Shown here: positions 46,494 through 55,991 of the stretch, piece by piece
How positions within the stretch are numbered: the stretch's first letter is position 1
Layout of the letters: each line of letters opens with the position of its first letter
NCBI RefSeq assembly: GCF_024380015.1
Contig: NZ_CP101508.1
Location: 1,178,902 to 1,242,901, forward strand
DNA from: Photobacterium atrarenae
GTDB lineage: Bacteria > Pseudomonadota > Gammaproteobacteria > Enterobacterales > Vibrionaceae
Direction of reading: 5' to 3'
Length of the DNA: 64,000 bases
Made by a program: the position numbers and the translations under genes
Notes under the pieces: model-generated
Told to the model about the DNA's origin: nothing
What the model saw: the letters and a program-made list of their open reading frames with translations, nothing else
The model's database searches: none

Positions 46494-49310
46494 CTACTGA
46501 GCCTCGGTAAAGCCGCATGTTTGCCCGTCGTTAAGAATTGTGCCGGGAACTGGGCCTTGTGGCTCACCATCAGCGGGCGGCTCAGCAGGGGGATTGATCG
46601 GCTCGGTGATCGGCACCACGTTCGGCACTGCGGCGGCGTCAATCAGGGTGATCAGATCGCTCCAAATCTCCCCATCAGTGGCGGTGTACTGCAGGTCCGG
46701 GTCGTCCTGCCAGCGGGCCTGGTGGTTGAACGCCTTGATGGCAAAGCCCAAACCGTCAGTGTCGGTCATGGCAATACGCTCGTTCATTGACCCATCCACG
46801 GCTTCGTAATAGAGGGTCCCGTCTTCTTCCAGTTGCCAGCGGATTGGGAAGTTGAAACCGCAGCCATCGGAATCGACATAGTTGCCGAGGAAGAAATCGC
46901 CCTGGAAGTTATCGCTCAGCTGCAAAAAGCGTGAGCTGTCGCCGATGAACCGCAGCGCCCGGTCGTCACTATTGTCACCGCTCTGGCCAATTAACAGCGC
47001 TTGGGTAAAGCGGGGATTGCGCTGCTCCCAGATCTGTTTACACAGGGCAGCCTGATCCTGGTATTGGGTCAGGGTTTTGCGGGTGACCGGGGCCGTGGTG
47101 GCACTATCCCAGCCTGAGTCCTGGGTGGAACAGGCCGCCAGCGAGCCGGGGCTGTATTCTTTGCTGATCAGGGTGAAGATCAGATCGGCCTCGGGCTGTG
47201 CCCCGTAAGCTTTTACCGCCAGCAAACTGCGGTTGTAGTCGACGCTGGTGAGCGCCCAGTATTCAAACTCATCCGGGTTAGCAGTATCGGGGATCAGTTT
47301 GAGATAGCCCTGCTCGGTCAGGGACCAGCTGCGACTGCCGCCCTGGTTCAAGCCATGGATATAGTGCTCCCAGCTGTTATTGCTGCGCAAAATCGTGGTT
47401 GAAATGACGCCCTCTTCGTCGATCTGCACTAAGTGCTGGTCGATTAAATCGTTGATGGTCTGCTGGGTAAAGCGCTCATCGCCACCACACTCAGTAACTG
47501 CATTGAGGTACAGGTCAGGGTTGGCCCCCACGCCATTGCCGAAGTTACAGACGCCAAAAGCCGGCAGGTTGTCGCGGCTGGCGGCAGCAAAAATCTGTTG
47601 TTTGGCATTGTTATCGAACCCGCTGTAATTGAACGGCTGGTTTTCCAGCAAGGTTTCACCGATATGGACGAAGCTGCGATCTTCAACCAGAAACAGGTTT
47701 TCATGTTCGAACTTGTATTGATCAGCCAACTGCCGGATCACGCTGGGGACATCAAACCGGATCATGGATTTACCGGCGACGGTCGTCGGTGCCCAGACGC
47801 TGTTTTCCTGGATGCTCCAGTTATTGGCTGCGATGTTGACCCAATAGCGGGCGGTGAAGCCGTTGTCGTTGATGAGCTCGACCACCACGTTGTCGGCGAT
47901 GGCAAAGCCGTTGATCCCGTTGATTGAGATCGCCGCATCAGCCAGTTCGGTCAGCACCCCGTTGAGCTCGGTATAGGGGCTGTTGGGCGAGCCGAAAGGG
48001 GCCACCTGACAGTCGGTGTTGCCGTTGCGGTTATCACATAACAGGTAGGTTTCGCTTTCCGGACGCCAGGTAAAGTAGAACCCGAATGCGCCTTCACTGA
48101 ACGTTTCATCAGCCTTGATGTAGCGGGTGATGTGGTGATTGTGCTCGCTGGAGAGAAAATCATGCATTTTCTTCTCGGCCAGCGAATAGACCTTGGCATC
48201 CATGGTGATCCCGACTTTGTCGTCACGAGACAGCGCGGCATCGGTCAGTAGCAGGGTTTTATCGGTCGCCAGCTCAACCTTGAGATAATCGAACAGGCCG
48301 ACCCAGCCCTCGCTGGTCAGGATCTGGCGGGTGATGTCCTCATTGGTAAATTCCGTGGAGCCGCTGAGGTAAGTAAAGACTTCGCTCAGGGCGATATCCT
48401 CGGCGCCGTTTTTATCCCAGCGTAATTCGCGGATGGTGGTTTCTCCGGTCGTGGTGTTCTCGTCATTGTATGTCATCTGCTCAGTCAGGATCCCGCTGCC
48501 ACTGTTATCGTTGAACGTACTGACTTCCCAGTAGCCATCGTTCAGGATCGCCTGGATATTGGCTTGTGCTGCAGCTTGTTCAGTCACAAAACGCTCCATG
48601 CGGCCCTGGGTCATGGTCTTGACGATCGACAGCGACAGTAAATCACTCAGCTTCATCCCTTGCAGCCCGACTTTGGGCAGTAGGGTGGCTTCGAGATCAT
48701 CGGCGATCCGGTTCAGGTCTTCCTGAAAGAAAAAGACTCGGCTGCGGACCGGCTCATCATAGAGTGCTTCGAAGATCCCCCAGCTTTCATCCTGGATCAC
48801 CCGCTCGATCAGGGCATGGTAGGCGAGGGTTGTTTTCAGGCTCACGGTCAGCCGCTCTTCGGTCAGCGGGGCCAGATACACATGGTTGGGAATTGGTTCG
48901 CCGGGGGCGATGGGGATATCCGGGTTGCTCGATAGGTCAATCAGCATCACCGCGTTAATCCGGGTGCGGGTGCCGACGGATATATCGTAGGTCCCATTGC
49001 TTTGCTCTTGCCAGTCGGTGATTTCAATTTGCTCCAGCACTTTGCCTTTTTTGTCCAGCCAGACTGCAGCAAAGTTGGCCTGGGCCAGATTTGCCTGCGC
49101 GTCGGCGTAGGCTCTGGCAATCAATCCGGTATGGCCATTGGTGTGCGCCGTGGTTAAGGCCGGCGGGGTATCAACGGTGATGGTAAATTTGGTGGAGACC
49201 GGCACTGTTTCAGATTCAGTGGCCGGCTCACTATCACCGCCGCCGCCGCCACAGGCGGCAAGCAATAAACTACCTGCTGCGATCAGGCAGCATCCGAGAT
49301 AAGCACGCAT
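46494..49310 (-). CDS. Large orphan lipoprotein (938 residues)
   Basis: This 938-residue predicted lipoprotein has a signal ending LLLAA-C (Cys20) and then a Gly5/Asp/Ser/Glu linker. The mature part is acidic and rich in beta-type segments with aromatic residues, with paired cysteines (YLLCDNRNGNTDCQVAPF, GVCNFGNGVG, GYLKLIP). The C-terminus ends in a Pro-rich tail (PINPPAEPPADGEPQGP). I recognise no domain; it looks like one of the lineage-specific surface lipoproteins of Vibrio/Photobacterium. I chose the ATG at 49310, since GGGGAA sits 8 bases upstream; the frame stays open 90 codons further without a signal. It is transcribed alone and has a terminator. Confidence 0.75.
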   Translation of the reverse strand: MRAYLGCCLIAAGSLLLAACGGGGGDSEPATESETVPVSTKFTITVDTPPALTTAHTNGHTGLIARAYADAQANLAQANFAAVWLDKKGKVLEQIEITDWQEQSNGTYDISVGTRTRINAVMLIDLSSNPDIPIAPGEPIPNHVYLAPLTEERLTVSLKTTLAYHALIERVIQDESWGIFEALYDEPVRSRVFFFQEDLNRIADDLEATLLPKVGLQGMKLSDLLSLSIVKTMTQGRMERFVTEQAAAQANIQAILNDGYWEVSTFNDNSGSGILTEQMTYNDENTTTGETTIRELRWDKNGAEDIALSEVFTYLSGSTEFTNEDITRQILTSEGWVGLFDYLKVELATDKTLLLTDAALSRDDKVGITMDAKVYSLAEKKMHDFLSSEHNHHITRYIKADETFSEGAFGFYFTWRPESETYLLCDNRNGNTDCQVAPFGSPNSPYTELNGVLTELADAAISINGINGFAIADNVVVELINDNGFTARYWVNIAANNWSIQENSVWAPTTVAGKSMIRFDVPSVIRQLADQYKFEHENLFLVEDRSFVHIGETLLENQPFNYSGFDNNAKQQIFAAASRDNLPAFGVCNFGNGVGANPDLYLNAVTECGGDERFTQQTINDLIDQHLVQIDEEGVISTTILRSNNSWEHYIHGLNQGGSRSWSLTEQGYLKLIPDTANPDEFEYWALTSVDYNRSLLAVKAYGAQPEADLIFTLISKEYSPGSLAACSTQDSGWDSATTAPVTRKTLTQYQDQAALCKQIWEQRNPRFTQALLIGQSGDNSDDRALRFIGDSSRFLQLSDNFQGDFFLGNYVDSDGCGFNFPIRWQLEEDGTLYYEAVDGSMNERIAMTDTDGLGFAIKAFNHQARWQDDPDLQYTATDGEIWSDLITLIDAAAVPNVVPITEPINPPAEPPADGEPQGPVPGTILNDGQTCGFTEAQ

Positions 49311-49521
49311 AATCATTTCCCCAAACACGCTTTTCTTATGTTTTGGGCTGAGTATAGGTTGCACCCCTGCGGCGGTTGTTAAAGCTGCGGCAGAGTCTTG
49401 CAGATTGAGCAGGGATCTAAGTTGTAAGAATGGTGACGACTCGTGAGGGCAGAAGGTATACGGCTTTCGGCGGAAGGTTGAAATGAAGCCGGTTGCGACA
49501 GGGTGCAACCGGCGCAGCAAT

Positions 49522-50190
49522 TCAGGCAATCGCCAGGTACTTATGGGTCTGGATCGAAAGACGCCAGTTGCGTTTGACACAGGTCTCGATACACAGCGCG
49601 GTGGCGCGCGGTTTCTGGCTGATCGGTTGCAGCGCGATGCTGACGTCGGGCTTGAGCGAAATACCGGTCAGGAGTTGGTCGAGCTGTTCGATGTCTTTTT
49701 CAGTGCCAACCGGATGTTTGATTTCATCAGCGCGCATCAGGGCCGAAGGAAGGACCGGCAGCTTGGCTTTCATGTTGATCTTCGGAGACACCGTGACCCA
49801 GGTATTGTCCGTGGCCTGCACTTGTGAGGTACCGCTGGTTTCGATCTGGCACCGGAAACCAACCTGTTCGAGTGCTTCGGTCAGCGGGACCAGGTCGTAG
49901 ATACAAGGCTCCCCGCCGGTGATCACCACGTGACGGGCAGTATATCCTTCTTCTTGAAGTAAATTTACCACGCCTTGAGCATCGAGGTTGGTCCATAGCG
50001 GGGAGTCTGAAGTCTTGGCCATGACCTGATCCAAACTTGTGAAATCCTCCGGATCAGCGCTCCAGGTCTGTTTGGTATCACACCAGGCACAGCCGACCGG
50101 ACACACTTGCAACCGGACGAATATGGCTGGTACGCCGGTAAATACACCTTCACCCTGAATGGTTTCAAAGACTTCGTTAATTTTATACAC
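49522..50190 (-). CDS. queE: 7-carboxy-7-deazaguanine synthase QueE
   Basis: QueE is a radical SAM enzyme that converts 6-carboxytetrahydropterin to CDG in queuosine synthesis. The 222-residue protein begins MYKINEVFETIQGEGVFTG and carries the cluster motif CPVGCAWC (Cys30, Cys34, Cys37). It also has HVVITGGEP and SGTSQVQATDNTWVTVSPK. The start is a GTG at 50190 with GAGG 8 bases upstream. No other queuosine gene is nearby, and I saw no PreQ1 riboswitch upstream. Confidence 0.93.
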   Translation of the reverse strand: MYKINEVFETIQGEGVFTGVPAIFVRLQVCPVGCAWCDTKQTWSADPEDFTSLDQVMAKTSDSPLWTNLDAQGVVNLLQEEGYTARHVVITGGEPCIYDLVPLTEALEQVGFRCQIETSGTSQVQATDNTWVTVSPKINMKAKLPVLPSALMRADEIKHPVGTEKDIEQLDQLLTGISLKPDVSIALQPISQKPRATALCIETCVKRNWRLSIQTHKYLAIA

Positions 50191-50472
50191 CGCTAACCTC
50201 GTGGCGAATCGAATCTGTCAGTATGGTGCTCTTTTGAGCAGCAGAGCATTATCCCAAAACTGACGACGCTTGTCTCTGTTAGGGTGATTTTATTTGTAAA
50301 ATAACTACGAGGTGATGCGAGTGAAAAGTGGCTCAGGACACAGAATTGACGGCTGTCGGGCATTCATCGTGATGAGTATCACGTCCTGGACACAAGCGGC
50401 TTCACAATTACTTCGCAAAGTAAAAAAATTAATCACCACGTTTTTTATTGCTATTTTGTTCGGAGTATTGGC
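50191..50472. other. 282-base divergent gap between queE and mlc
   Basis: AT-rich, with a small inverted repeat GTTATTTnnnAAATAAC-type element near 50290-50310. No gene or clear operator can be assigned. Confidence 0.35.
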
Positions 50473-51687
50473 ATGTATGTCGCTCAGCCTGGTCATATCG
50501 ACCATATTAAGAGAAACAATGCCGGCAGCGTCTACAAGCTTATCGATCTGTACGGGCCAATCTCCCGAATTGAGCTGTCAAAACGCAGTCAGCTTGCACC
50601 TGCAAGTATCACTAAAATTACCCGCGAACTGATTGATGCACACCTGATTAAAGAAACTCAATACCAGGAGTCAACGTCGCGGGGCCGCCCGGCCATTGGG
50701 CTGTTGCCTGCTAACGAGGGATGGCAGTTTTTGTCGATCCGGCTGGGCCGGGGCTACCTGACCATAGCGTTGCATGAGCTTGGTGGTGATATCCTGGTCG
50801 AAGAACGTCAGGACATTGAAGTGCTGCACCAGGATGCTGTGCTGAAGATCCTGCTCGATGAAATCAACAGCTTTTTTGCGCGCCATGTCAGTGAATTGGA
50901 TCGGATCACGGCCATTGCTGTCTCCCTGCCGGGTTTGGTCAATACCAAGCAGGGGATTGTGCTGCAGATGCCCCATTACGATGTTCATAATCTGGCGTTG
51001 GGGCCGGCCATTCATGAAGCGACCGGCTTGCCTGTATTTATCGGCAACGATACGCGCTCCTGGGCACTGGCGGAAAAGCTATTCGGTAACTCGCGCGATG
51101 TGGCCAATTCGATTCTGATTTCAGTCCATCACGGGGTCGGCGCCGGGATTGTGGTGGATAATAATGTCCTACTGGGGCAGACCGGTAATATCGGGGAACT
51201 GGGCCACATTCAGATCAAACCATACGGCAAACGCTGCTTCTGCGGTAACCACGGTTGTCTGGAAACGGAAGCCAGCCTGAGTGCGGTGATTGAAAAAGTC
51301 GAGCAGCGGCTGCGGGAAGGGCATCTGTCGACCTTGCATGGCCAGGTGCTGACCATCGAAAAAATCTGTGACGCGGCGGTCGAAGGCGATACCCTGGCAC
51401 GTCAGGTGATGGTTGAGTTAGGGCATAACCTGGGCCAGGCCATTGCGATTATGGTGAACTTGTTTAATCCGGATAAGATTCTGATCGGCAGCGAATTAAA
51501 CCGGGCCAAAAGTGTGCTGTATCCGGCGATTATGGAGTGTGTCCGCACCCAGTCCCTGCCGATTTACAACCAGCATCTGACCATCGAGCAGAGTTGTTTC
51601 TATACCCAGGCAACCATGCCCGGCGCGGCGTTGGTCAAGCAGGCAATGTATGATGGCCACCTGCTGATGAAATTGATTGAAGGTTAG
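50473..51687 (+). CDS. mlc: ROK-family transcriptional repressor Mlc
   Basis: Mlc represses glucose PTS genes and is titrated by dephosphorylated EIICB-Glc in E. coli. The 404-residue product closely matches it from the start (QPGHIDHIKRNNAGSVYKLI). The helix-turn-helix region is ELSKRSQLAPASITKITREL, near residues 33-55. The ROK domain has VSLPGLV and the Zn-binding cysteines in CFCGNHGCLE (Cys255, Cys257, Cys262). NagC is related, but the N-terminus and the C-terminal GAALVKQAMYDGHLLMKLIEG-type end favour Mlc. The ATG at 50473 has GGAG 8 bases upstream. Its targets are not in the window. Confidence 0.87.
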   Translation: MYVAQPGHIDHIKRNNAGSVYKLIDLYGPISRIELSKRSQLAPASITKITRELIDAHLIKETQYQESTSRGRPAIGLLPANEGWQFLSIRLGRGYLTIALHELGGDILVEERQDIEVLHQDAVLKILLDEINSFFARHVSELDRITAIAVSLPGLVNTKQGIVLQMPHYDVHNLALGPAIHEATGLPVFIGNDTRSWALAEKLFGNSRDVANSILISVHHGVGAGIVVDNNVLLGQTGNIGELGHIQIKPYGKRCFCGNHGCLETEASLSAVIEKVEQRLREGHLSTLHGQVLTIEKICDAAVEGDTLARQVMVELGHNLGQAIAIMVNLFNPDKILIGSELNRAKSVLYPAIMECVRTQSLPIYNQHLTIEQSCFYTQATMPGAALVKQAMYDGHLLMKLIEG

Positions 51688-51982
51688 CAGAACAACGAAT
51701 TGAACTGACAATCGGCATCAAGGAATGCGATGAACCAAACCGGGCGAAAGTCCGGTTTTTTGATCGTTACGCCGCCTTGGGGTCGCATTCAGAGTGCTTG
51801 AACATTAAAGATAAATGGGTCAAAACTGGGCGGTTTCACTCAATAATGAATGCCATCCTTTGAATTGTGTCGGAAAATCCTATTTTGCTCCTGAATCGCT
51901 TCTGATTATCGAAAAATAAGTGTGCCCGTAGAGGTGGAACAAGCATATCTTAGCCGCGTTTTCGATCAGTAAGGAGTTGAAC
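51688..51982 (+). other. 295-base gap with terminator, before LRR gene
   Basis: After the mlc terminator the DNA becomes AT-rich (51800-51982). The LRR gene's promoter should lie here; AAGGAG is its clear ribosome site. Nothing else was seen. Confidence 0.4.
51737..51761 (+). terminator. Intrinsic terminator after mlc
   Basis: The stem AAACCGG / CCGGTTT with an 8-base loop runs directly into a T6 tract, 50 bases past the stop. Confidence 0.88.
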
Positions 51983-53413
51983 ATGAAGTTGAAAACGCTC
52001 GCGGCCATGGTGACACTGTTGTCTTTGGTCGGCTGTGGTGGTAGCTCAGGGGATGGAAAGTCGGCACAAGGTCCTAAAATCAGCGAAATGACATTTTCAG
52101 ACCCCGGATTAAAACAGTGCGTGCTGGATGCTGGTGTGACCTATGCCCATGAGCTGAAGGTGCTTTTTTGTGAAGAGAAGGGACTCACGGATGTGTCAAG
52201 CTTGCAGTACTTTCCTAACTTACATGCGTTGGAGCTCAGGGATAATGCAATTGAGCAAATTGACCTGTCAACCCTGACTGAGCTCGAATGGCTGACGTTG
52301 TCGGGGAACTTGCTTAGTAGTTTGGATTTAAGCCGGAATACGAAGTTAGCGGGGATTACTGTTGACAATAATTTGCTGACTTCACTCGATGTGTCCCAAA
52401 ACCCTGATCTGTTATCTATCGGGGCGGTGAATAACCGTTTGTCGGCTCTGGATGTGACGCATAATGCGAAGTTGACTCATTTAGATTTGGATGCGAATGC
52501 AAATACAATTGCGACGATTGATCTGACAGGCAACCCGCAGCTTGAAAGCCTGGGAATGAGCGGTAATCAACTTGAGAGCATTGATCTCAGTGCCAACACC
52601 AAGCTGAAAGAGTTGGATCTTACAGATAACAAGCTGACCACGGTGTCGCTGAAGTTCAATCTGCAACTAGAAGATGTCACTCTCGATACGAATCAGATCA
52701 CTACGCTTGATCTGTCGGCGAATCCCAAACTGACCCGTGTCAGCGCCAGCAGTAATGCACTGACTGAAATTGATGTTTCGAAAAGTACAGCACTGAAAGA
52801 TCTATTGTTGGCTGATAATCAACTCACGACGATTGATTTGTCACAGAACCGTCAGCTGGAGTGGCTGCTGCTGCGAGACAATCAGATAACAGACATTGAT
52901 CTGAGCCAAAACTCATTGTTGAAGACGCTGGCGATTTCGGCGAACCCTTTGAATGCCATTGATGTTGGCCAAAACCCGAAGTTGGAGTCGATCTTCCTTC
53001 ATGCCGATACGTTGAACTATCCGCTGTCGGGGCTGACAGCAATTAACCTGTCGCAGAATGTGTTGCTCAAGGATTTAATTATCAGCGGACATTCATTGGA
53101 TAGTCTGGATTTAAGTCAGAACGCCAACCTTGAATACCTCAGTGCCGGTAGTAATAACCTATTGACTATTGATTTGCAGCATAACCCGAAGTTGACCACG
53201 GTGAATCTGGAGGGGAATCAGCTCGCGACGATTGATGTGTCACAGCAACGCATGCTTTCATGGCTTCAGGTATCGAGTAATCAGCTGACAGATATCAACC
53301 TGGATCAAAATCCTAAGCTGGTCAGTGTGACTGCTACACTGAACCCGCTATCAGAACCAACCAAGACTTATCTGGATGCCCTGGTAGAGCGTGGGGTCCA
53401 AGTGACCTATTAA
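51983..53413 (+). CDS. Leucine-rich-repeat lipoprotein
   Basis: This 476-residue lipoprotein has a signal ending SLVG-C (Cys18). After about 70 residues with two cysteines (KQCVLDAGV...VLFCEEKG, reminiscent of the LRR N-cap), about 18 repeats of 20-21 residues follow. The unit is close to LxxLxLxxNxLTxIDLSxNxx, for example LKDLLLADNQLTTIDLSQNR. This is a periplasmic or surface LRR solenoid, usually a protein-binding surface. Codons are AT-richer than those of the neighbours, which suggests acquisition or relaxed selection. The ATG at 51983 follows AAGGAG; a TTG two codons earlier is in frame. No partner is evident. Confidence 0.85.
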   Translation: MKLKTLAAMVTLLSLVGCGGSSGDGKSAQGPKISEMTFSDPGLKQCVLDAGVTYAHELKVLFCEEKGLTDVSSLQYFPNLHALELRDNAIEQIDLSTLTELEWLTLSGNLLSSLDLSRNTKLAGITVDNNLLTSLDVSQNPDLLSIGAVNNRLSALDVTHNAKLTHLDLDANANTIATIDLTGNPQLESLGMSGNQLESIDLSANTKLKELDLTDNKLTTVSLKFNLQLEDVTLDTNQITTLDLSANPKLTRVSASSNALTEIDVSKSTALKDLLLADNQLTTIDLSQNRQLEWLLLRDNQITDIDLSQNSLLKTLAISANPLNAIDVGQNPKLESIFLHADTLNYPLSGLTAINLSQNVLLKDLIISGHSLDSLDLSQNANLEYLSAGSNNLLTIDLQHNPKLTTVNLEGNQLATIDVSQQRMLSWLQVSSNQLTDINLDQNPKLVSVTATLNPLSEPTKTYLDALVERGVQVTY

Positions 53414-53432
53414 TGACATCTTGGAAAGAAGC

Positions 53433-53459
53433 AAAGGCGCATTGGTTGATGCGCCTTTT
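53433..53459 (+). terminator. Terminator after the LRR gene
   Basis: The perfect stem AAAGGCGCAT / ATGCGCCTTT with a 6-base loop is followed by a short T run, 20 bases past the LRR stop. Confidence 0.78.
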
Positions 53460-53685
53460 GCTGTGTGTAAGGCATGTGGCATTACTCATTTGTGGTCAAC
53501 ACTTTGTTTTTGTGAACTCACCGCGGATACTGAAACGCTATCTGGCTAAAGCAATGCCATCGATTGGTGTAACAGGGGGGCGGCGCTTTCGGAATCAGAC
53601 TGACCCAGTGTGGCAAAGCCTGATTCAGGGGAAGTCGATGTCATTCATTAGGTATTACAGAGAGAAATAGCGGCAAGGATAGCTT

Positions 53686-54072
53686 ATGAATATGAATCAA
53701 ATCACGTTAGCGGTGCATGATATTGATTTGGCCGTCGAGTTCTATAAAACACTCGGCTTGGTCCAAATCGTTGCTGACGAGCATTATGCTCGGTTTTCTT
53801 GCCCTGAAGGGGAGTCGACATTTTCAGTATATTTAGACACGGAAAAGCAAGGGGTCGAATGTCGAGGTGTCGTTTACTTTGAACACCAACAACTTGATGA
53901 GCTCGTCGATGACTTGAAATCAAAAGGGCTCCAATTTACCCAAGAGCCGACCGATCAACCCTATCTCTGGCGAGAGGCCTCTTTAAAGGATCCATCGGGA
54001 AATATCATCAAGCTTTATTGGGCAGGGGAAAATCGACTCAATCCGCCCTGGAAACTTGAAGAGCGTGCCTAA
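53686..54072 (+). CDS. VOC-superfamily (glyoxalase-like) protein
   Basis: This 128-residue protein carries the vicinal oxygen chelate pattern: MNQITLAVHDIDLAVEFYKT at the start, YARFSCPEGESTFSVYLD in the middle, and LKDPSGNIIKLYWAGENR at the end with the conserved metal-binding-type His/Glu edge. The substrate is unknown; the family includes glyoxalase I, dioxygenases and resistance proteins. AAGGATAGCTT precedes the ATG. The DNA is AT-rich like the LRR gene beside it. Confidence 0.83.
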   Translation: MNMNQITLAVHDIDLAVEFYKTLGLVQIVADEHYARFSCPEGESTFSVYLDTEKQGVECRGVVYFEHQQLDELVDDLKSKGLQFTQEPTDQPYLWREASLKDPSGNIIKLYWAGENRLNPPWKLEERA

Positions 54073-54186
54073 CGCTCATAATTTGGGGGGCCAGCGTGAA
54101 TCATTCAGGTTATCTCGTATCGAAGATAGCCGTCTATCCGCGTTTCTTTTGAAGCACACCTTGCGGCAATCGATCCAGAGCCGGAC

Positions 54187-55101
54187 TCAGAACCGCTCCT
54201 GAATGGCGAGGTAACGCTCACGAATGTGTTCGATCAGCGCCTGGATCCGTTTGGCCGGTTTGCGGGTGTATGGGTAGACGGCATAGATCCCCACCACTTT
54301 GCCGGTGTGCTCGGGCAATACTGTCACCAGCTTGCCTTGCTGCAAATCATCGTAGATTAAACAAGTGGGCAAATAGGCCAGGCCATTGCCCGCCAGTGCG
54401 GCCTTGCGCAGGGCAGCGGCATTGTCGGAGGCGAAATTTCCGGCCACTTTGACGGTGTAAATCTCGCCGTTGCGGGTAAACAACCAGTCAAATGCGCCGG
54501 TGCTCTGCTTGTTGTAGCCGAAGCAGTTGTGATGCTGCAGGGCTTTCGGGGTCATCGGCATGCCGTGCTTTTCGATATAGCCTGGTGAGGCGCAGATCTG
54601 CCAGCGCGAGTTGAAGATATGCCGGGCGATCAGGCTGGAGTCTTCCAGGTAACCGGTACGGATCACCAGATCGATATTTTCCGACAGCAAATCGACAAAT
54701 TCATTGTCCAGCGACATTTCCACCGTCATGCCCGGATGTTTGGTGCAGAAATCAGAAACAGCTTCGGCCAGCAGCATTTCACCGGAGATGGTCGGGACCG
54801 ACATTCGGATATGGCCCGACAGGGCTTCGCTGTAGCCGGTGACGGCATCAAACGCCGAATGGGCCACCTGGCGAATATCTTTGGCTCGGTGATACAGCAC
54901 TTCACCCGGCTCGGTCAGGGTGAGCTTACGGGTGGTGCGGTAGATCAGCTGGACGCCCAGCTCGGATTCGAGCTTACTCACCCGCTTGCTGACCACGGAT
55001 TTGGTGATGTTGTTCAGTTCGGCAACTTTGCTGAATGAGCCGTGCTCGATGACTTGGGTAAACAGGACGAGATCGTCAATTTGCGGCATGGGAATCGTCA
55101 T
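54187..55101 (-). CDS. LysR-family transcriptional regulator
   Basis: This 304-residue LysR regulator has the helix-turn-helix in about residues 6-65 (FTQVIEHGSFSKVAELNNIT, then KSVVSKRVSKLESELGVQLI) and a substrate-binding domain with the family stretch LSGHIRMSVPTISGEMLLAE. It lies just downstream of the lutC terminator on the same strand, so it could regulate the lactate module, but there is no direct evidence and it has its own start. An ATG four codons later is also possible. No clear ribosome site is visible. Confidence 0.83.
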   Translation of the reverse strand: MTIPMPQIDDLVLFTQVIEHGSFSKVAELNNITKSVVSKRVSKLESELGVQLIYRTTRKLTLTEPGEVLYHRAKDIRQVAHSAFDAVTGYSEALSGHIRMSVPTISGEMLLAEAVSDFCTKHPGMTVEMSLDNEFVDLLSENIDLVIRTGYLEDSSLIARHIFNSRWQICASPGYIEKHGMPMTPKALQHHNCFGYNKQSTGAFDWLFTRNGEIYTVKVAGNFASDNAAALRKAALAGNGLAYLPTCLIYDDLQQGKLVTVLPEHTGKVVGIYAVYPYTRKPAKRIQALIEHIRERYLAIQERF

Positions 55102-55146
55102 TTATCAATACTGAATGCATTATAAATAACAAGGCGGCAGAAATAC

Positions 55147-55174
55147 AAAAGATGCGCCATCGGGCGCATCTTTC
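55147..55174 (-). terminator. Terminator after lutC
   Basis: The perfect stem GATGCGCC / GGCGCATC with a 4-base loop is followed, on the minus strand, by a T4 run, 28 bases past the lutC stop. Confidence 0.82.
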
Positions 55175-55201
55175 ATTGGAGTGAACCGGGAGCTAAATCG
55201 G

Positions 55202-55990
55202 TTACATATCGTCGATAATAATGTAGGTCGCGTAAACCGGGCCGTGAACCCCGACGACCTTAATCAGTTCGATATCGGCGGTCGAACTCGGACCGGAGAT
55301 GAAGTTCACGCACGATGGCATGCGCTCCCCATTCCTGGCTTTCTCATGCAGTGCAGCAGTGGCCTGAGTCAAACGGGCAACCAGCGTGCTTTTCGGCACG
55401 ACAAAAACCGAGGCTTCCGGCAGCAGGCTGACGGCTCGACCTTGTTTCGGATTGCTGTAGAGCACCATAGTGCCGGACTCTGCCAGCGCCTGTTCGGCAA
55501 AGACCACCCCGACTTTGGCGCGCTCGGCAACCGCGATGTTCGGCTCGTATCCCGCCGCCTGATCCCAGATATGGATCTGGTGGCCGTCTTCGGCCAGAAC
55601 CGCCGGGTTGACCAGTGCCAGCAGACGCGGATCTGCGGAAAGGATGGTTTCTCCGGCGTACTGCGCAGCGTCACCGGCTTCGCTGGCTTCAGTGCGGCAG
55701 TAATCCAGGCAAACTGATTTCAGGGTTTGTGCCAGCTCGGCCTGGGTTGTAGTGATCGCCTGTGAACCCAGTGCAGTCTGCGTATACTCGATCAGCACGT
55801 CTTTCAGCTCATCCTGGCTTTTGTCGGCCATCACGTCATGGTGGCAGCGGTATTTCAGGGCAGGGCGCTCGACCGGCGTGGTGCGGCGCTCACGGCCCAG
55901 CTGCTTAGCAATGTTGTCCAGAAAGCTGTCGCGGTTATAAATACGCGGTTGGTCAGCGGCTGGTGCGGTCTTTTCAGTGTGATTCGCCAT
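55202..55990 (-). CDS. lutC: Lactate utilization protein LutC
   Basis: LutC (YkgG/LUD domain) is the third subunit of the LutABC L-lactate dehydrogenase. The 262-residue product has the LUD pattern, including DPRLLALVNPAVLAEDGHQI, RAKVGVVFAEQALAESGTMV and a C-terminal INFISGPSSTADIE-type motif (SCVNFISGPSSTADIE). I chose the ATG at 55990 (MANHTEKTAPAAD) behind AGGGGAATAAG; the frame extends 19 codons further, into lutB. It is the last gene of lctP-lutABC, before a terminator. Confidence 0.92.
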   Translation of the reverse strand: MANHTEKTAPAADQPRIYNRDSFLDNIAKQLGRERRTTPVERPALKYRCHHDVMADKSQDELKDVLIEYTQTALGSQAITTTQAELAQTLKSVCLDYCRTEASEAGDAAQYAGETILSADPRLLALVNPAVLAEDGHQIHIWDQAAGYEPNIAVAERAKVGVVFAEQALAESGTMVLYSNPKQGRAVSLLPEASVFVVPKSTLVARLTQATAALHEKARNGERMPSCVNFISGPSSTADIELIKVVGVHGPVYATYIIIDDM

Positions 55991-55991
55991 C

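Noticed and set aside
50191..50300. Possible PreQ1 riboswitch before queE
   Set aside because: No aptamer-like stem with an A-rich tail was seen, and the GTG start with GAGG is close to the end of the gap.
53413..53670. 85-codon open frame after the LRR gene
   Set aside because: It runs straight through the LRR terminator hairpin and has no ribosome site of its own, so it is probably chance.
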